From Rummeliibacillus suwonensis (GTDB lineage: Bacteria > Bacillota > Bacilli > Bacillales_A > Planococcaceae): DNA of 64,000 nt. The translations under genes and the position numbers were made by a program. How positions within the stretch are numbered: position 1 is the first letter of the stretch; the number at the start of each line of letters is the position of its first letter. Shown here in pieces: positions 8,269 to 18,383 of this stretch. The notes under the pieces are model-generated. The model ran no database searches. It was not told where the DNA came from and saw only the letters and a list, made by a program, of their open reading frames with translations. Where the stretch lies: NCBI RefSeq assembly GCF_007896435.1, contig NZ_VCBL01000001.1, positions 2,603,078-2,667,077 of the forward strand, written 5' to 3'.

Positions 8269-9963
8269 TTATTCTTTACCAGAAATATAAGCCCATTTGT
8301 AAGAGAAATCAGGTCCAAAGTTATGTTGTACAAGATCTTTAACATAAGGTTGTTGTAATGATACTCTAGCACGTTGATAAACTGGTGCGATGGCAGCATC
8401 TTTTTCTACAACAAGTTTTTCAGCATCAGCAAGTGCTTGCCAACGTTTTTCAGGATCAGTTGCATAAGTGGTGCTTGCTTCTTTTACTAATTTATCGTAT
8501 TCATCAGAAGCATAGCCCATTTTGTTTTGAGCACTATCAGATGTCCATAAACTGATGAATGTCAATGGATCTTGATAGTCAGGACCCCATCCTGCAAATT
8601 GGATATCATAATCTTGGTTAGTGTCTAGATCAATACGGTTTTGGAATGGAACTTCTTTTAGTTTGATCGTTAAACCAGGTAGATTTTTTTCTAATTGGTT
8701 TTTCATATATTCATCCATTTTCTTGGCTAAATCTGTATCATCACCTAAGAATTCCAATGTAAGTTTTTTCACACCAAGTTCTTTTAAGCCTTTTTCCCAT
8801 GCATCTTTGGCAGCAGTAGCATCGAATTTCGTCAAGTCACCATTGATATCACGGAAGTCTTTTTTATTTTCATCGAAAGTGAAGTTTTTAGGTACTAAAT
8901 AGTTTGCGGGTTCAGAACCATTAGCAAGTACTGTTTTCGTTAATTCTTCTTTGTTGAAAGCTTGAGAAAGCGCTTCACGGATATTAAGATTTGCTAACGG
9001 CGTATTTGTTTTGCCATTACGTTTTTGGTTAAATTTCAAGTAGAATACTGTTGCTTCCTCAAATTTTACAAGGTTTTTATCATTTGCATATTGTGCAGCG
9101 AAATCACCATCAAGACCTGCGCGATCTTTTTCACCAGAGTTGTAAAGGTTAACAGCTGTAGAAGTTTCCTTTACAACGTCGACATTGATTGTATCAAGTT
9201 TGACATTGTCTTTATCCCAATAGCTTTCGTTCTTTTTGTATGTCCATTTTAAGCCTGTGCCATCCCAGTCGTTAAGTGTAAATGGACCATTGTATAATAA
9301 ATTATCAGAACTTTTAGCATATTGTTTGCCTTTTTCTTTTACAAATTCTTCTTTTGCAGGTAAAAAAGTAGGGAATGCCATCAATGATAAGAAGTACGGA
9401 ATTGGTTTTTCCAAAGTAACTTCTAACGTTTTGTCATCAACAGCTTTAACACCTAGAGTATCGGGTTTTGCCTTGCCTGTAGAAATTTTTTCAGCATTTT
9501 TAAGTACACCATTCATCATATACGGACCATATTCAGAACCTGTTTTAGGATCAATCGCACGTTTCCAAGCGAATTCAAAATCATTAGCAGTTACTTGAGA
9601 ACCGTCAGACCATTTTGCATCACGTAGCTTAAATGTGTAAACAGTACCATCTTCGCTAACTTTTGGTTCTTCAGCAGCAATAGCTGGTTCAGCCACATTA
9701 TCTTTATTTAAGCGATATAATCCTTCGCTTATATTGTTTAATACTGTGAAACCAACTGTATCTGTAGCTAATGCAGAGTCTGCTGTCGGAATTTCAGCAC
9801 TTTCATTAAGATTTAATTCTTGTTTTGCATCAAGTTTACTTGATGAATCTTCTGAGCTGTTGTTATTGTCTTTATCTTTGTCGTCTCCGCCACCACATGC
9901 GGCTAAGAAAACGCTCAGCACTAATACAAGACTTAACAGCCATACTAGTTTACTTTTCTTCAT
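8269..9963 (-). CDS. oppA: Oligopeptide-binding lipoprotein OppA
   Basis: Extracellular solute-binding lipoprotein (SBP family 5) that captures peptides for OppBCDF; in related bacteria this includes signalling peptides for competence and sporulation. The signal peptide of 22 residues ends in the lipobox LAAC with Cys23, followed by an acidic Gly/Asp/Asn/Ser linker. The mature part contains NISEGLYRLNKD, the peptide-binding segment YTFKLRDAKWSDGSQVTANDF and DIQFAGWGPDYQDPLTF. ATG 9963 has GGGGG about 10 nt upstream. It is the first gene of the operon, separated from oppB by a hairpin. Confidence 0.96.
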   Translation of the reverse strand: MKKSKLVWLLSLVLVLSVFLAACGGGDDKDKDNNNSSEDSSSKLDAKQELNLNESAEIPTADSALATDTVGFTVLNNISEGLYRLNKDNVAEPAIAAEEPKVSEDGTVYTFKLRDAKWSDGSQVTANDFEFAWKRAIDPKTGSEYGPYMMNGVLKNAEKISTGKAKPDTLGVKAVDDKTLEVTLEKPIPYFLSLMAFPTFLPAKEEFVKEKGKQYAKSSDNLLYNGPFTLNDWDGTGLKWTYKKNESYWDKDNVKLDTINVDVVKETSTAVNLYNSGEKDRAGLDGDFAAQYANDKNLVKFEEATVFYLKFNQKRNGKTNTPLANLNIREALSQAFNKEELTKTVLANGSEPANYLVPKNFTFDENKKDFRDINGDLTKFDATAAKDAWEKGLKELGVKKLTLEFLGDDTDLAKKMDEYMKNQLEKNLPGLTIKLKEVPFQNRIDLDTNQDYDIQFAGWGPDYQDPLTFISLWTSDSAQNKMGYASDEYDKLVKEASTTYATDPEKRWQALADAEKLVVEKDAAIAPVYQRARVSLQQPYVKDLVQHNFGPDFSYKWAYISGKE

Positions 9964-10041
9964 AAGTAAATAACCCCCTTTAATGTTTTGAAAAAATTTT
10001 TACAATTTTGATTATACCTAAACTTGTGAAGATGTACATAC

Positions 10042-10056
10042 CTTTTTTTGAAAATT
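10042..10056. promoter_or_regulatory. Possible CodY box upstream of oppA
   Basis: On the minus strand AATTTTCAAAAAAAG matches about 12 of 15 positions of the CodY motif (AATTTTCWGAAAATT), about 80 bp before oppA. opp operons are known CodY targets. The region is very AT-rich, so the match is weak evidence. Confidence 0.28.
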
Positions 10057-10208
10057 CCCTTCATTCCGTTTTATCAAAATTATGAAAACCCTGTAATATC
10101 AATGATTCACAAGAATTATTTCAGAAATAAAAATTTTTGGTTTCCAAAGATTTTTTTGATTTTTTAATAGATTCGAATTAATATATTAATAAATTGGAGG
10201 GAATTTTA

Positions 10209-10547
10209 TTGAAAAAACAGACTTTTTCCTTTTTAATATTACAACTTATGATTTTCATAACCATGTGGTGTTACTATAAAGAGTGGTCTCTTCTTGGCTA
10301 TATTAATGTATCATTTATATTTGGAGCCATTCTCTTATTCACCGGATTGACCAGTTATATACTGGCTTCAGGTTTTTTTGATTTATTTTATGTTACTTCC
10401 AGGAAAATTATATCTTCAAAAAGAAAATTATCTGAAATAACTCATATGAGGAAACCCTCTGAAATTATTCATTATAATTTTAAGTTTGTTCTGCTATTAG
10501 GATTGGAAATACTCTTGTGCATGGGAATCGCACTGATTGCATATTAG
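10209..10547 (+). CDS. Small membrane protein, DUF3899-like
   Basis: Protein of 112 residues with three predicted TM segments: about residues 5-22, 29-50 (GYINVSFIFGAILLFTGLTSYILASGF split around a polar turn) and 90-112. A basic cytoplasmic loop (SRKIISSKRKLSEI) lies in between. The GLTSYILASGFFDLFYVTSRK pattern resembles the DUF3899 family, of unknown function. I chose TTG 10209 because GGAGGG lies 7 nt upstream. It stands alone between the divergent oppA and the trpS leader. Confidence 0.7.
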   Translation: MKKQTFSFLILQLMIFITMWCYYKEWSLLGYINVSFIFGAILLFTGLTSYILASGFFDLFYVTSRKIISSKRKLSEITHMRKPSEIIHYNFKFVLLLGLEILLCMGIALIAY

Positions 10548-10595
10548 AGAAACTTGTATTTTGCATATAACTATATTATAATTTTCAGCATAACA

Positions 10596-10838
10596 TTTAG
10601 AACGATGACGAAGATTAGTACTTAAAGTCAGTATGTCCAAGAGAGTCTGTGGCAGGTGCGAACAGATCATACACTTTAAGGAATGGGCTTCCGAGTTAGC
10701 TTTATGAACCTTTGCGCAGTAGTGAAGCTCGGGTTTCTCACGTTACGAGAGAGAGTGGTCGATTTTCGACAAGCTTGGGTGGTACCGCGGATTCAAAACA
10801 TCATTCGTCCCTATTTGGGATGCATGATGTTTTTTTAT
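10596..10838 (+). ncRNA. tRNA-Trp-sensing T-box leader of trpS
   Basis: T-box riboswitch. Stem I contains the AGTA motif near 10617, the AGAGAG/GGTGCGAA distal loops, and GAATGG after ACTTTAAG: the specifier codon is TGG at 10684-10686, that is Trp. The T-box core TGGGTGGTACCGCGG is at 10776-10790. A terminator hairpin follows (AACATCATTCGTCCC / GGGATGCATGATGTT, then T7). When uncharged tRNA-Trp pairs with both sites, the antiterminator forms and trpS is transcribed. The codon matches the downstream gene. Confidence 0.95.
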
Positions 10839-10884
10839 TTTGGACTGTTGATTTTGATTTACCGCGAAAACTGTCTATTTGTAG

Positions 10885-12109
<1,225 letters not shown>

Positions 12110-12146
12110 ATGCATGAATCCTTTACTATTTTTTATATTCTATGAA

Positions 12147-12181
12147 CAAAAGTCCTTCTCTATTCATGAGAAGGACTTTTA
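12147..12181. terminator. Terminator downstream of trpS
   Basis: AAAAGTCCTTCTC and GAGAAGGACTTTT form a perfect stem with A and T runs on both sides, so it works in either direction. It lies about 200 bp past trpS, also upstream of the small minus-strand gene. Confidence 0.75.
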
Positions 12182-12314
12182 ATATGATTAAAAATAATAG
12201 AGTTTCTTCCTATTATATATAGCATTATTAAAGTTTAGTATGCTACTATGTTAAAGTTTATATTCTTTAAAATTTTGAATAGTTATAATTATAAGTTTTA
12301 AATAAAAAATATAC

Positions 12315-12346
12315 GAAAAAGCACAGGGAGTCCATCCCTGTGCTGA
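12315..12346 (-). terminator. fabF terminator
   Basis: Perfect 10-bp stem AGCACAGGGA / TCCCTGTGCT followed on the minus strand by TTTTTCGTA. It begins about 15 bp past fabF. Confidence 0.9.
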
Positions 12347-12359
12347 ACGTTTTTGAATA

Positions 12360-13595
12360 TTAGATTTTCTTAAATAATAAGGAAGCATTATGGCCTCCAA
12401 AACCTAATGAATTACTTAAGACATAAGAAACTTCTTGCTCACGTAAAGTGTTCGGTACATAATCTAAATCACACTCTTCATCAGGTGTTTCAAGATTCAT
12501 TGTTGGTGGTAATATACCTTCTTTTATAGCTAAAACGGAGAAGATTGCTTCAACACCACCCGCCGCTCCAAGTAAGTGGCCAGTCATTGATTTTGTTGAA
12601 CTGATTGCTAGCTTATAAGCATGTTCTCCAAAAACTGTTTTTACTGCTTTTGTTTCATATAAATCATTATAGTAAGTACTTGTTCCATGTGCATTAATAT
12701 AATCAACCACTTCTGGTGATACTTCTGCATCATCGATTGCTTGTTGCATAGAACGAGCGGCACCTTCCCCATCTGGTGCTGGCGCTGTAATATGGAATGC
12801 ATCGCCAGTTGAGCCATAGCCCACTACTTCTGCATAGATTTTTGCATCACGCGCAACCGCATGTTCATATTCTTCTAAAATGACAATCCCTGCACCTTCC
12901 CCGATAACAAAGCCATCGCGATTTTTATCAAATGGTCGAGATGCAGTTTGTGGATCAGGATTTAATGATAATGCAGTATTAGAACAGAATCCTGCTACTG
13001 CCATGTTCGTGATCGGTGCTTCAGCCCCGCCAGCAATCATCACATCAGCATCGCCACGTTCAATTACTTTAAAAGCATCGCCAATAGAATTTGTACCTGA
13101 AGCACATGCAGTTACTGTACAAGAGTTAATAGCCTTCGCTCCAAAATGAATAGAAACTTGACCCGCAGCCATATCGGGAATCATCATTGGCACAAAGAAA
13201 GGACTTACACGTCGTTGTCCTTTTTCAAGGAAATTCCTGAATTGTTGCTCATATGTTTCCATTCCGCCGATACCTGATCCAATCCAAACACCCGTGCGTA
13301 GACCTAACTCAGGCGTAATTTCGAGTTTTGCATCTTCCACTGCCATGATAGAAGCAGCTAATCCAAATTGAGTGAAACGATCCATTTTACGTGCATCTTT
13401 TCTAGAAACATATTTCTCCATATCAAAGTCTTTTACTTCTGCAGCAACATGGACTGGAAATTTTTCTTGATCCAATCTAGTCAAAGGACCAATTCCAACT
13501 TTCCCTGCCTTAATATTTTCCCAAGTTGTTGAAATATCGTTTCCTAGTGGTGTTACTGCTCCAATACCAGTCACTACTACTCGACGTTTTGTCAT
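12360..13595 (-). CDS. fabF: 3-oxoacyl-[acyl-carrier-protein] synthase II
   Basis: Elongating condensing enzyme (KAS II) of type II fatty acid synthesis, joining malonyl-ACP to acyl-ACP. The 411 residues start [20 protein letters not shown]. The Cys-His-His triad is visible: Cys in TACASGTNS, His in [11 protein letters not shown] and His in [14 protein letters not shown]. The Gly-rich end [13 protein letters not shown] is intact. GAGAGG precedes the ATG. It lies 26 bp after fabH and is expected to share its FapR-controlled promoter. Confidence 0.97.
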   Translation of the reverse strand: MTKRRVVVTGIGAVTPLGNDISTTWENIKAGKVGIGPLTRLDQEKFPVHVAAEVKDFDMEKYVSRKDARKMDRFTQFGLAASIMAVEDAKLEITPELGLRTGVWIGSGIGGMETYEQQFRNFLEKGQRRVSPFFVPMMIPDMAAGQVSIHFGAKAINSCTVTACASGTNSIGDAFKVIERGDADVMIAGGAEAPITNMAVAGFCSNTALSLNPDPQTASRPFDKNRDGFVIGEGAGIVILEEYEHAVARDAKIYAEVVGYGSTGDAFHITAPAPDGEGAARSMQQAIDDAEVSPEVVDYINAHGTSTYYNDLYETKAVKTVFGEHAYKLAISSTKSMTGHLLGAAGGVEAIFSVLAIKEGILPPTMNLETPDEECDLDYVPNTLREQEVSYVLSNSLGFGGHNASLLFKKI

Positions 13596-13621
13596 GATTT
13601 TATTCCTCTCTTTCTTTTATA

Positions 13622-14560
13622 TTATCTTCCCCATTTTATGGCTACTGCGCCCCAAGTAAGACCTCCTCCGAATCCTACTAGAACGATCAGATCATCATCA
13701 TGAATTTTACCATTTTCTAGTTCCTCTACTAAAGCATTACCGATTGAAGCTGCTGAGGTATTGCCATATTTTTTAATAACAGCTGCCATTTTTTCAGATG
13801 GCAAATCTAAACGTTGTCTTGCTGATTCCATTATACGAATATTGGCTTGGTGCGGGATTAAATAATCCACATCATTTTTCGTGTAACCTGCTTTTTCAAT
13901 GACATTGATAGCTGATTGCCCCATTTGACGGACCGCAAATTTAAATACTTCGCGACCATTCATGGTAATATAATTTTTTTCATTTTGGTAAAGATATTTG
14001 CCGCCAGTTCCATCAGCGCCCAATTCGTAAGTAAGAATCCCACGTCCTTCTGAAACTTTTCCCACGATTGCAGCAGCTGCACCATCGCCAAATAACACAG
14101 CTGTATTTCTATCTTCCCAATCAGTAATTTTTGAAAGTTTTTCTACACCAACTACTAATATATAATCATAAGCATTGTTCTCAATAAATTGTTTTGCTGT
14201 TACAAGTCCATATATATATCCTGAACATGCTGCTGAGATATCCATCGCCGCAGCATTTACTGCACCTAATTGTTCTTGGATCATACAAGAAACACTTGGA
14301 AATGGCTGATCTGGTGTAACTGTTGCCACTAAAATCAGGCCAAGTTGTTCAGCGGTGATCCCTGCGTTTTTTAATGCATTTTTTGCTGCGTTAAACGCCA
14401 TATCTGATGTATCTTCGTCATCCGCTGCAATATGACGTTCTTCTATCCCCGTTCTTGTGCGTATCCATTCATCAGAAGTATCCATTACTTTTTCAAGGTC
14501 CAAATTTGTGACAACCTTTTCAGGAACATATCTTCCTACTCCAACAATTCCAGCATTCAT
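13622..14560 (-). CDS. fabH: 3-oxoacyl-[acyl-carrier-protein] synthase III
   Basis: Initiating condensing enzyme (KAS III), joining acyl-CoA to malonyl-ACP; in Bacillales it selects branched primers. The 312 residues begin [15 protein letters not shown]. Active-site Cys is in [11 protein letters not shown], His in [10 protein letters not shown] and Asn in YGNTSAAS. The C-terminus has [10 protein letters not shown]. It is the first gene of fabH-fabF and follows a promoter overlapping a FapR-like operator. Confidence 0.97.
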   Translation of the reverse strand: MNAGIVGVGRYVPEKVVTNLDLEKVMDTSDEWIRTRTGIEERHIAADDEDTSDMAFNAAKNALKNAGITAEQLGLILVATVTPDQPFPSVSCMIQEQLGAVNAAAMDISAACSGYIYGLVTAKQFIENNAYDYILVVGVEKLSKITDWEDRNTAVLFGDGAAAAIVGKVSEGRGILTYELGADGTGGKYLYQNEKNYITMNGREVFKFAVRQMGQSAINVIEKAGYTKNDVDYLIPHQANIRIMESARQRLDLPSEKMAAVIKKYGNTSAASIGNALVEELENGKIHDDDLIVLVGFGGGLTWGAVAIKWGR

Positions 14561-14590
14561 GAGGTAGCCCCTCTCTTCTTATTATCAATT

Positions 14591-14609
14591 ATTAGTATCT
14601 GGTCTTAAT
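14591..14609. promoter_or_regulatory. FapR-type operator of fabHF
   Basis: ATTAGTATCTGGTCTTAAT matches the FapR consensus (ATTAGTACCTGATACTAAT) in both half-sites and starts at the -10 box of the fabHF promoter. FapR represses lipid synthesis genes and is released by malonyl-CoA, so this pair is probably in the FapR regulon. Confidence 0.85.
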
Positions 14610-14636
14610 TATAACGAATAATTTTTTACTTTTCAA
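14608..14636 (-). promoter_or_regulatory. Sigma-A promoter of fabHF
   Basis: Minus strand TTGAAA (14636-14631), 17 bp spacer, TATAAT (14613-14608). The -10 box touches the FapR-like operator, which extends over the start site. The ATG of fabH is about 40 bp downstream. Confidence 0.85.
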
Positions 14637-14787
14637 CATTCCGTCATCATTTTGCCATTTTATCTTGTATGAATAGGCAAAAAATCCATACTTCAGGATT
14701 AAAAAAGGATTAATGGCTTAAAATAAGTCCGATCATTCAATGAATATACAAAAAAAGATTACTCCACTGCGTAAAGTTTCACTTTAT

Positions 14788-14999
14788 CCCGCTTTAACAG
14801 GCAGTAAGACCCCCATCTCAAGATTTAAAGAGAAACGAAAAGATAGATGGTGGATCAACTGCCCGTAAAAGTCCGATTGGTTCGGGCGGGCAGGATGTTG
14901 GTCACTCAGGTGTTGCCACAGGACGTGGCGTTTTTCACTTCCGTTCCTCTAGTTCAGTGGGGGATGCAGAAAACCCCCACTGATAGAGTTTCACTTTAT
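14788..14999 (+). mobile_element. Full-length TTTAT-end element
   Basis: Starts CCCGCTTTAACAGG after TTTAT at 14783-14787 and ends TTTCACTTTAT. Stems: GGCAGT/ACTGCC, CCCCATCT with AGATGG, CCGATTGGTTCGG, CCACAGGACGTGG, and right-end CAGTGGGGG/CCCCCACTG. A second AGTTTCACTTTAT directly before the left end shows it landed next to the right end of an older copy. No coding capacity. It lies between divergent fabH and the DUF2929 gene. Confidence 0.75.
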
Positions 15000-15091
15000 T
15001 GCATAAACTATTTGAAAAGTTTCTTTTAAATAAATGGGCACATATGATATGATAGGATAAGTAGATAAGTTAGTTTAGAGGTGAAATAGAG

Positions 15092-15295
15092 ATGAGATAT
15101 ATTATTTTAGTCATTTGGTCTGCCCTACTAGTTACAGTATTAAACTATGTAGTCAGCTCGATCAATAATGTCGCATTCGATGGTCCAGCATTTACAAAAG
15201 GCTTATGGATCTCACTTGTATTTGCTGCGTTACTTCTTGTCATCGATGCAGTGATTCCAAAAGATTCACCAAAAGAAATCGGTCATCAAGAATAA
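15092..15295 (+). CDS. Small membrane protein, DUF2929 (YjzD-like)
   Basis: 67 residues with two TM segments (about 3-22 and 37-55) and a charged C-terminus (VIPKDSPKEIGHQE). The pattern NYVVSSINNVAFDGP between the TM segments resembles the DUF2929 family, including B. subtilis YjzD, which lies near fabH there too. GAGGTGAAATAG precedes the ATG. Function unknown. Confidence 0.75.
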   Translation: MRYIILVIWSALLVTVLNYVVSSINNVAFDGPAFTKGLWISLVFAALLLVIDAVIPKDSPKEIGHQE

Positions 15296-15296
15296 T

Positions 15297-15328
15297 AAAA
15301 AAATCCTGCCGTTTGGCAGGATTTTTAT
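15297..15328. terminator. Bidirectional terminator between the DUF2929 gene and clpB
   Basis: AAAAATCCTGCC, GTTT loop, GGCAGGATTTTTATTT: a perfect 12-bp stem with A/T runs on both sides, between two convergent genes. Confidence 0.92.
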
Positions 15329-15410
15329 TTTGCAGAAATACCACATGTTGCAAAGCCACTAATTAAGTTATCTCATTAATAACTAAGATCGAATCGCTTC
15401 AACATTTCGC

Positions 15411-17555
15411 TTAGTTTTCTTTATGAATAACTACCTTACCATCTTCCATAGACACTACTAATTTTGTTCCTGCAGTTGCTTCCCCTTTTAACAATTCTTG
15501 AGCAACTAATGTTTCGATATGACGTTGAACAAAGCGGCGTAAAGGTCTAGCACCAAAAGCAGGATCTACTCCTTCTTTCGCAACCCATTGTAAAACATCC
15601 TCGTTCACTTGTAATTCAATTTCTTGTTCAGCCACTCGTTTTTGCAATAATTGAATATATTTCTTAGCAATTTCAAAGTATTGCTCATTCGTTAATGAGT
15701 GGAACATAATGATGTCATCTAAACGGTTTAGTAATTCAGGTTTGAAGTGTTGTTTTAAAGCCGCCATGACTAAATCTTCCACTGCATGTTCATTTTCTTG
15801 GTCTTTCAAATCCATTAAATAATTAGAACCAATATTTGAAGTTAAGATAACGACAGTATTTGTAAAGTTCACTGTACGCCCTTGACTATCGGTAATACGG
15901 CCATCATCTAAGATTTGAAGTAAAATATTTGCTACATCTGGATGAGCTTTTTCGATTTCATCTAATAGTACAACTGAGTATGGATTACGACGAACAGCTT
16001 CTGTTAATTGACCGCCTTCTTCGTAACCAATATATCCTGGAGGTGCTCCGACTAAACGAGAAACACTGTGTTTTTCCATATATTCGGACATATCAATTCG
16101 GATAAAATGATCCTCAGAATCGAATAACTGAGCAGCTAAAGCTTTCGCCAATTCCGTTTTCCCAACACCAGTTGGTCCTAAAAATAGGAATGATCCGATT
16201 GGCTTGTTTGGATCTTGAATGCCAGCTCTTGCTCTCCAAACAGCTTCTGTTACTAGGCGTACTGCATCATCTTGACCAACTACACGTTCATGTAATGTGT
16301 CTTTCAAATGCAATAATTTTTCGCGTTCGCCTTCTACTAACTTTGTTACTGGAATACCTGTCCATCTAGAAACAATGGATGCAATTTCATCTGCTGTAAC
16401 ATCTTCACGTAATAATCGAGTTTCGTTTCCATCTTGTAAAGATTTTTCTAATTGTTTCAATTCTTTTTCAAGTTCTGGAATTTTACCGTGACGGAGTACG
16501 GCAGCTTTGTTTAAATCATATTGATTTTCTGCTTCTTCTAATTCACGGCGATAACGATTTAAAATTTCACGTTTTTCTTGAATTTTATGCAATGATGCTT
16601 TTTCTGATTCCCATTGTTCCTTCATAGCTTTAGAAGATTCTTTTAGTTTTTCTAATTCTTCGCGTAATGCAACTAAACGTTTTTGACTTGCATCGTCTTT
16701 TTCCTTCATCAATGCTTGTTCTTCAATTTCAAGTTGCATTTGTCGACGTGTTACTTCATCTAATTCTTGTGGCATAGAGTCAATTTCTGTACGAATCATC
16801 GCACAAGCTTCATCGATCAAATCGATCGCTTTATCTGGTAAGAATCGTTCTGTTAGATAACGATTGGAAAGTTCTGCAGCAGCTACAATTGCGCGGTCAT
16901 GAATTTTAACTGCATGATGCAATTCAAATCTTTCTTTTAGACCACGTAAAATGGAAATAGTATCTTCTACAGATGGTTCACGTACTAATACTTGTTGGAA
17001 ACGACGTTCAAGTGCAGGATCTTTTTCGATATACATACGGTATTCATCTAAAGTTGTTGCACCGATACAATGTAATTCACCACGTGCTAACATTGGTTTC
17101 AACATATTACCTGCATCCATCGCACCATCTGTTTTACCAGCTCCCACGATCGTGTGGATTTCGTCGATGAATAAAATGATACGTCCTTCACTTTCTTTTA
17201 CTTCTTTTAATACCCCTTTTAAACGTTCTTCAAATTGGCCACGGTAACTTGCACCTGCAATCAATGCACTCATATCTAATTCATAAATAAGATGATCTTT
17301 TAATCCTTCAGGCACATCTTTTTTGACAATACGTTGTGCCAATCCTTCCACAATAGCTGTCTTACCAACACCAGGTTCACCGATTAATACAGGGTTATTT
17401 TTGGTTTTACGAGATAAGATTCGGATGACATTTCGAATTTCTTGGTCACGCCCAATAACGGGGTCCATTTTACCTTTCTTTACTTCTTCTACTAAATTTC
17501 GTCCAAATTGTTCCAATGGACTTTTTTGTTCTTCATTGTTCATTTGCATTTGCAT
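15411..17555 (-). CDS. clpB: ClpB-type disaggregase lacking the N-terminal domain
   Basis: Hexameric AAA+ chaperone that with DnaK pulls apart aggregated proteins. It has two ATPase domains: Walker [10 protein letters not shown] (near residue 60) with Walker [10 protein letters not shown], and GPTGVGKTE with [13 protein letters not shown]. Between them, at about residues 270-390, is a long charged coiled coil (ClpB M-domain). That coiled coil, and the absence of a ClpP-loop tripeptide that I could identify, support ClpB rather than ClpC/ClpE. At 714 residues it lacks the roughly 150-residue Clp_N domain; the frame before the start does not supply it, and the CtsR box lies immediately upstream, so this is the native gene form. 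RBS AAAGGAGCT. Confidence 0.9.
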   Translation of the reverse strand: MQMQMNNEEQKSPLEQFGRNLVEEVKKGKMDPVIGRDQEIRNVIRILSRKTKNNPVLIGEPGVGKTAIVEGLAQRIVKKDVPEGLKDHLIYELDMSALIAGASYRGQFEERLKGVLKEVKESEGRIILFIDEIHTIVGAGKTDGAMDAGNMLKPMLARGELHCIGATTLDEYRMYIEKDPALERRFQQVLVREPSVEDTISILRGLKERFELHHAVKIHDRAIVAAAELSNRYLTERFLPDKAIDLIDEACAMIRTEIDSMPQELDEVTRRQMQLEIEEQALMKEKDDASQKRLVALREELEKLKESSKAMKEQWESEKASLHKIQEKREILNRYRRELEEAENQYDLNKAAVLRHGKIPELEKELKQLEKSLQDGNETRLLREDVTADEIASIVSRWTGIPVTKLVEGEREKLLHLKDTLHERVVGQDDAVRLVTEAVWRARAGIQDPNKPIGSFLFLGPTGVGKTELAKALAAQLFDSEDHFIRIDMSEYMEKHSVSRLVGAPPGYIGYEEGGQLTEAVRRNPYSVVLLDEIEKAHPDVANILLQILDDGRITDSQGRTVNFTNTVVILTSNIGSNYLMDLKDQENEHAVEDLVMAALKQHFKPELLNRLDDIIMFHSLTNEQYFEIAKKYIQLLQKRVAEQEIELQVNEDVLQWVAKEGVDPAFGARPLRRFVQRHIETLVAQELLKGEATAGTKLVVSMEDGKVVIHKEN

Positions 17556-17573
17556 AAAGATCCAGCTCCTTTG

Positions 17574-17591
17574 TTTGACCTTTTTTGACCT
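17574..17591. promoter_or_regulatory. CtsR operator 1 of clpB
   Basis: Minus strand GGTCAAAAAAGGTCAAA, an exact match to the CtsR heptad tandem (RGTCAAANANRGTCAAA), directly before the clpB ribosome-binding site. CtsR represses clp genes until heat or protein stress. Confidence 0.95.
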
Positions 17592-17641
17592 TTTGATTAA
17601 TTACATTATAATTCCATTATTACGAATTGTAAAGATAAATG

Positions 17642-17659
17642 TTTGACCTTTTTTGACCT
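17642..17659. promoter_or_regulatory. CtsR operator 2 of clpB
   Basis: Second, identical GGTCAAAAAAGGTCAAA tandem 68 bp upstream of the first. Paired CtsR sites suggest tight repression of clpB. Confidence 0.93.
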
Positions 17660-17777
17660 TTATAATCCTTTTTTATACATTGTTGATTTTCTGCCATATT
17701 CTTCGTTTTGTTATATGGCATTATTGATTTTCCATACCAAATGTATTGATTATTTAATTTTATCCATTATATCAGAT

Positions 17778-17829
17778 GTGTTGATGATCCAATTTTTCTA
17801 AAAATATAGTGTATTTGCTGATTTAATAT
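17778..17829 (+). repeat. Leader segment related to the Bacillaceae intergenic repeat
   Basis: TGTTGATGATCCAATTTTTC and TATAGTGTATTTGCTGATTT also occur, slightly changed, at 61130-61175 and 52935-52992. At 61 kb, as here, the leader precedes a TTTATTCGCTC array. Confidence 0.55.
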
Positions 17830-18225
17830 TTAGTTGCTCTATCAGAGGCTTTCTACTCTTTCCGAGGGCTTTATTCGCTCTCTTTGATAATTTATTTGCT
17901 CTTTCGGAGACTTTATTCGCTCTCTCCTTTGATTTATTTGCTCTTTCGAAGGCTTTATTCGCTCTCTCCTTTGATTTATTCGCTCTTTCGAAGGCTTTAT
18001 TCGCTCTCTCATGATTTATTCGCTCTTTCGAAGGCTTTATTCGCTCTCTCCTTTGATTTATTCGCTCTTTCGGAGACTTTATTCGCTCTCTCCTTTGATT
18101 TATTTGCTCTTTCGAAGGCTTTATTCGCTCTCTCCTTTGATTTATTCGCTCTTTCGAAGGCTTTATTCGCTCTCTCCTTTGATTTATTTGCTCTTTCAAA
18201 GGTTTTATTCGCTCTCCTATTTCTT
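17830..18225 (+). repeat. Minisatellite array 1, 42-bp unit (two 21-bp halves)
   Basis: About nine to ten tandem units. The consensus halves are GATTTATTCGCTCTTTCGAAG and GCTTTATTCGCTCTCTCCTTT, 21 bp each. Because 21 is a multiple of three, several frames on both strands stay open and would give repetitive 7-residue patterns (FALSKAL forward, ERANKAF reverse). No ribosome-binding site or non-repetitive domain supports translation, so I treat it as non-coding. It lies between divergent clpB and fnr. Confidence 0.85.
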
Positions 18226-18383
18226 TTGTAAAAACATCTTTTCCTTGTAGCATAATTGATGAATATCAACAGTATTGTTAAACAAAGCCTAATTTTAAAA
18301 GAAATGTGACAGTTTAAAAGTATCTAAATAATCCTAAATTCCTATGTTATAATGAAGAAAAATGAATGAAGGTTGTAGATGAT

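Noticed and set aside
14847-15029. Small open frame inside the element at 14.8 kb
   Set aside because: Not preserved in other copies; the conserved feature is pairing, not codons.
17830-18225. CRISPR array
   Set aside because: Units are contiguous with no unique spacers, and no cas gene is nearby.
17798-18269. Long open frames in array 1 on both strands (ERANKAF and FALSKAL repeat proteins)
   Set aside because: The 21-bp unit without stop codons leaves frames open automatically. No ribosome-binding site, no non-repeat domain, and overlapping frames are equally open.
18301-18320. Fnr box upstream of fnr (TGTGACAGTTTAAAAG)
   Set aside because: Only the left half TGTGA matches; the right half is absent.
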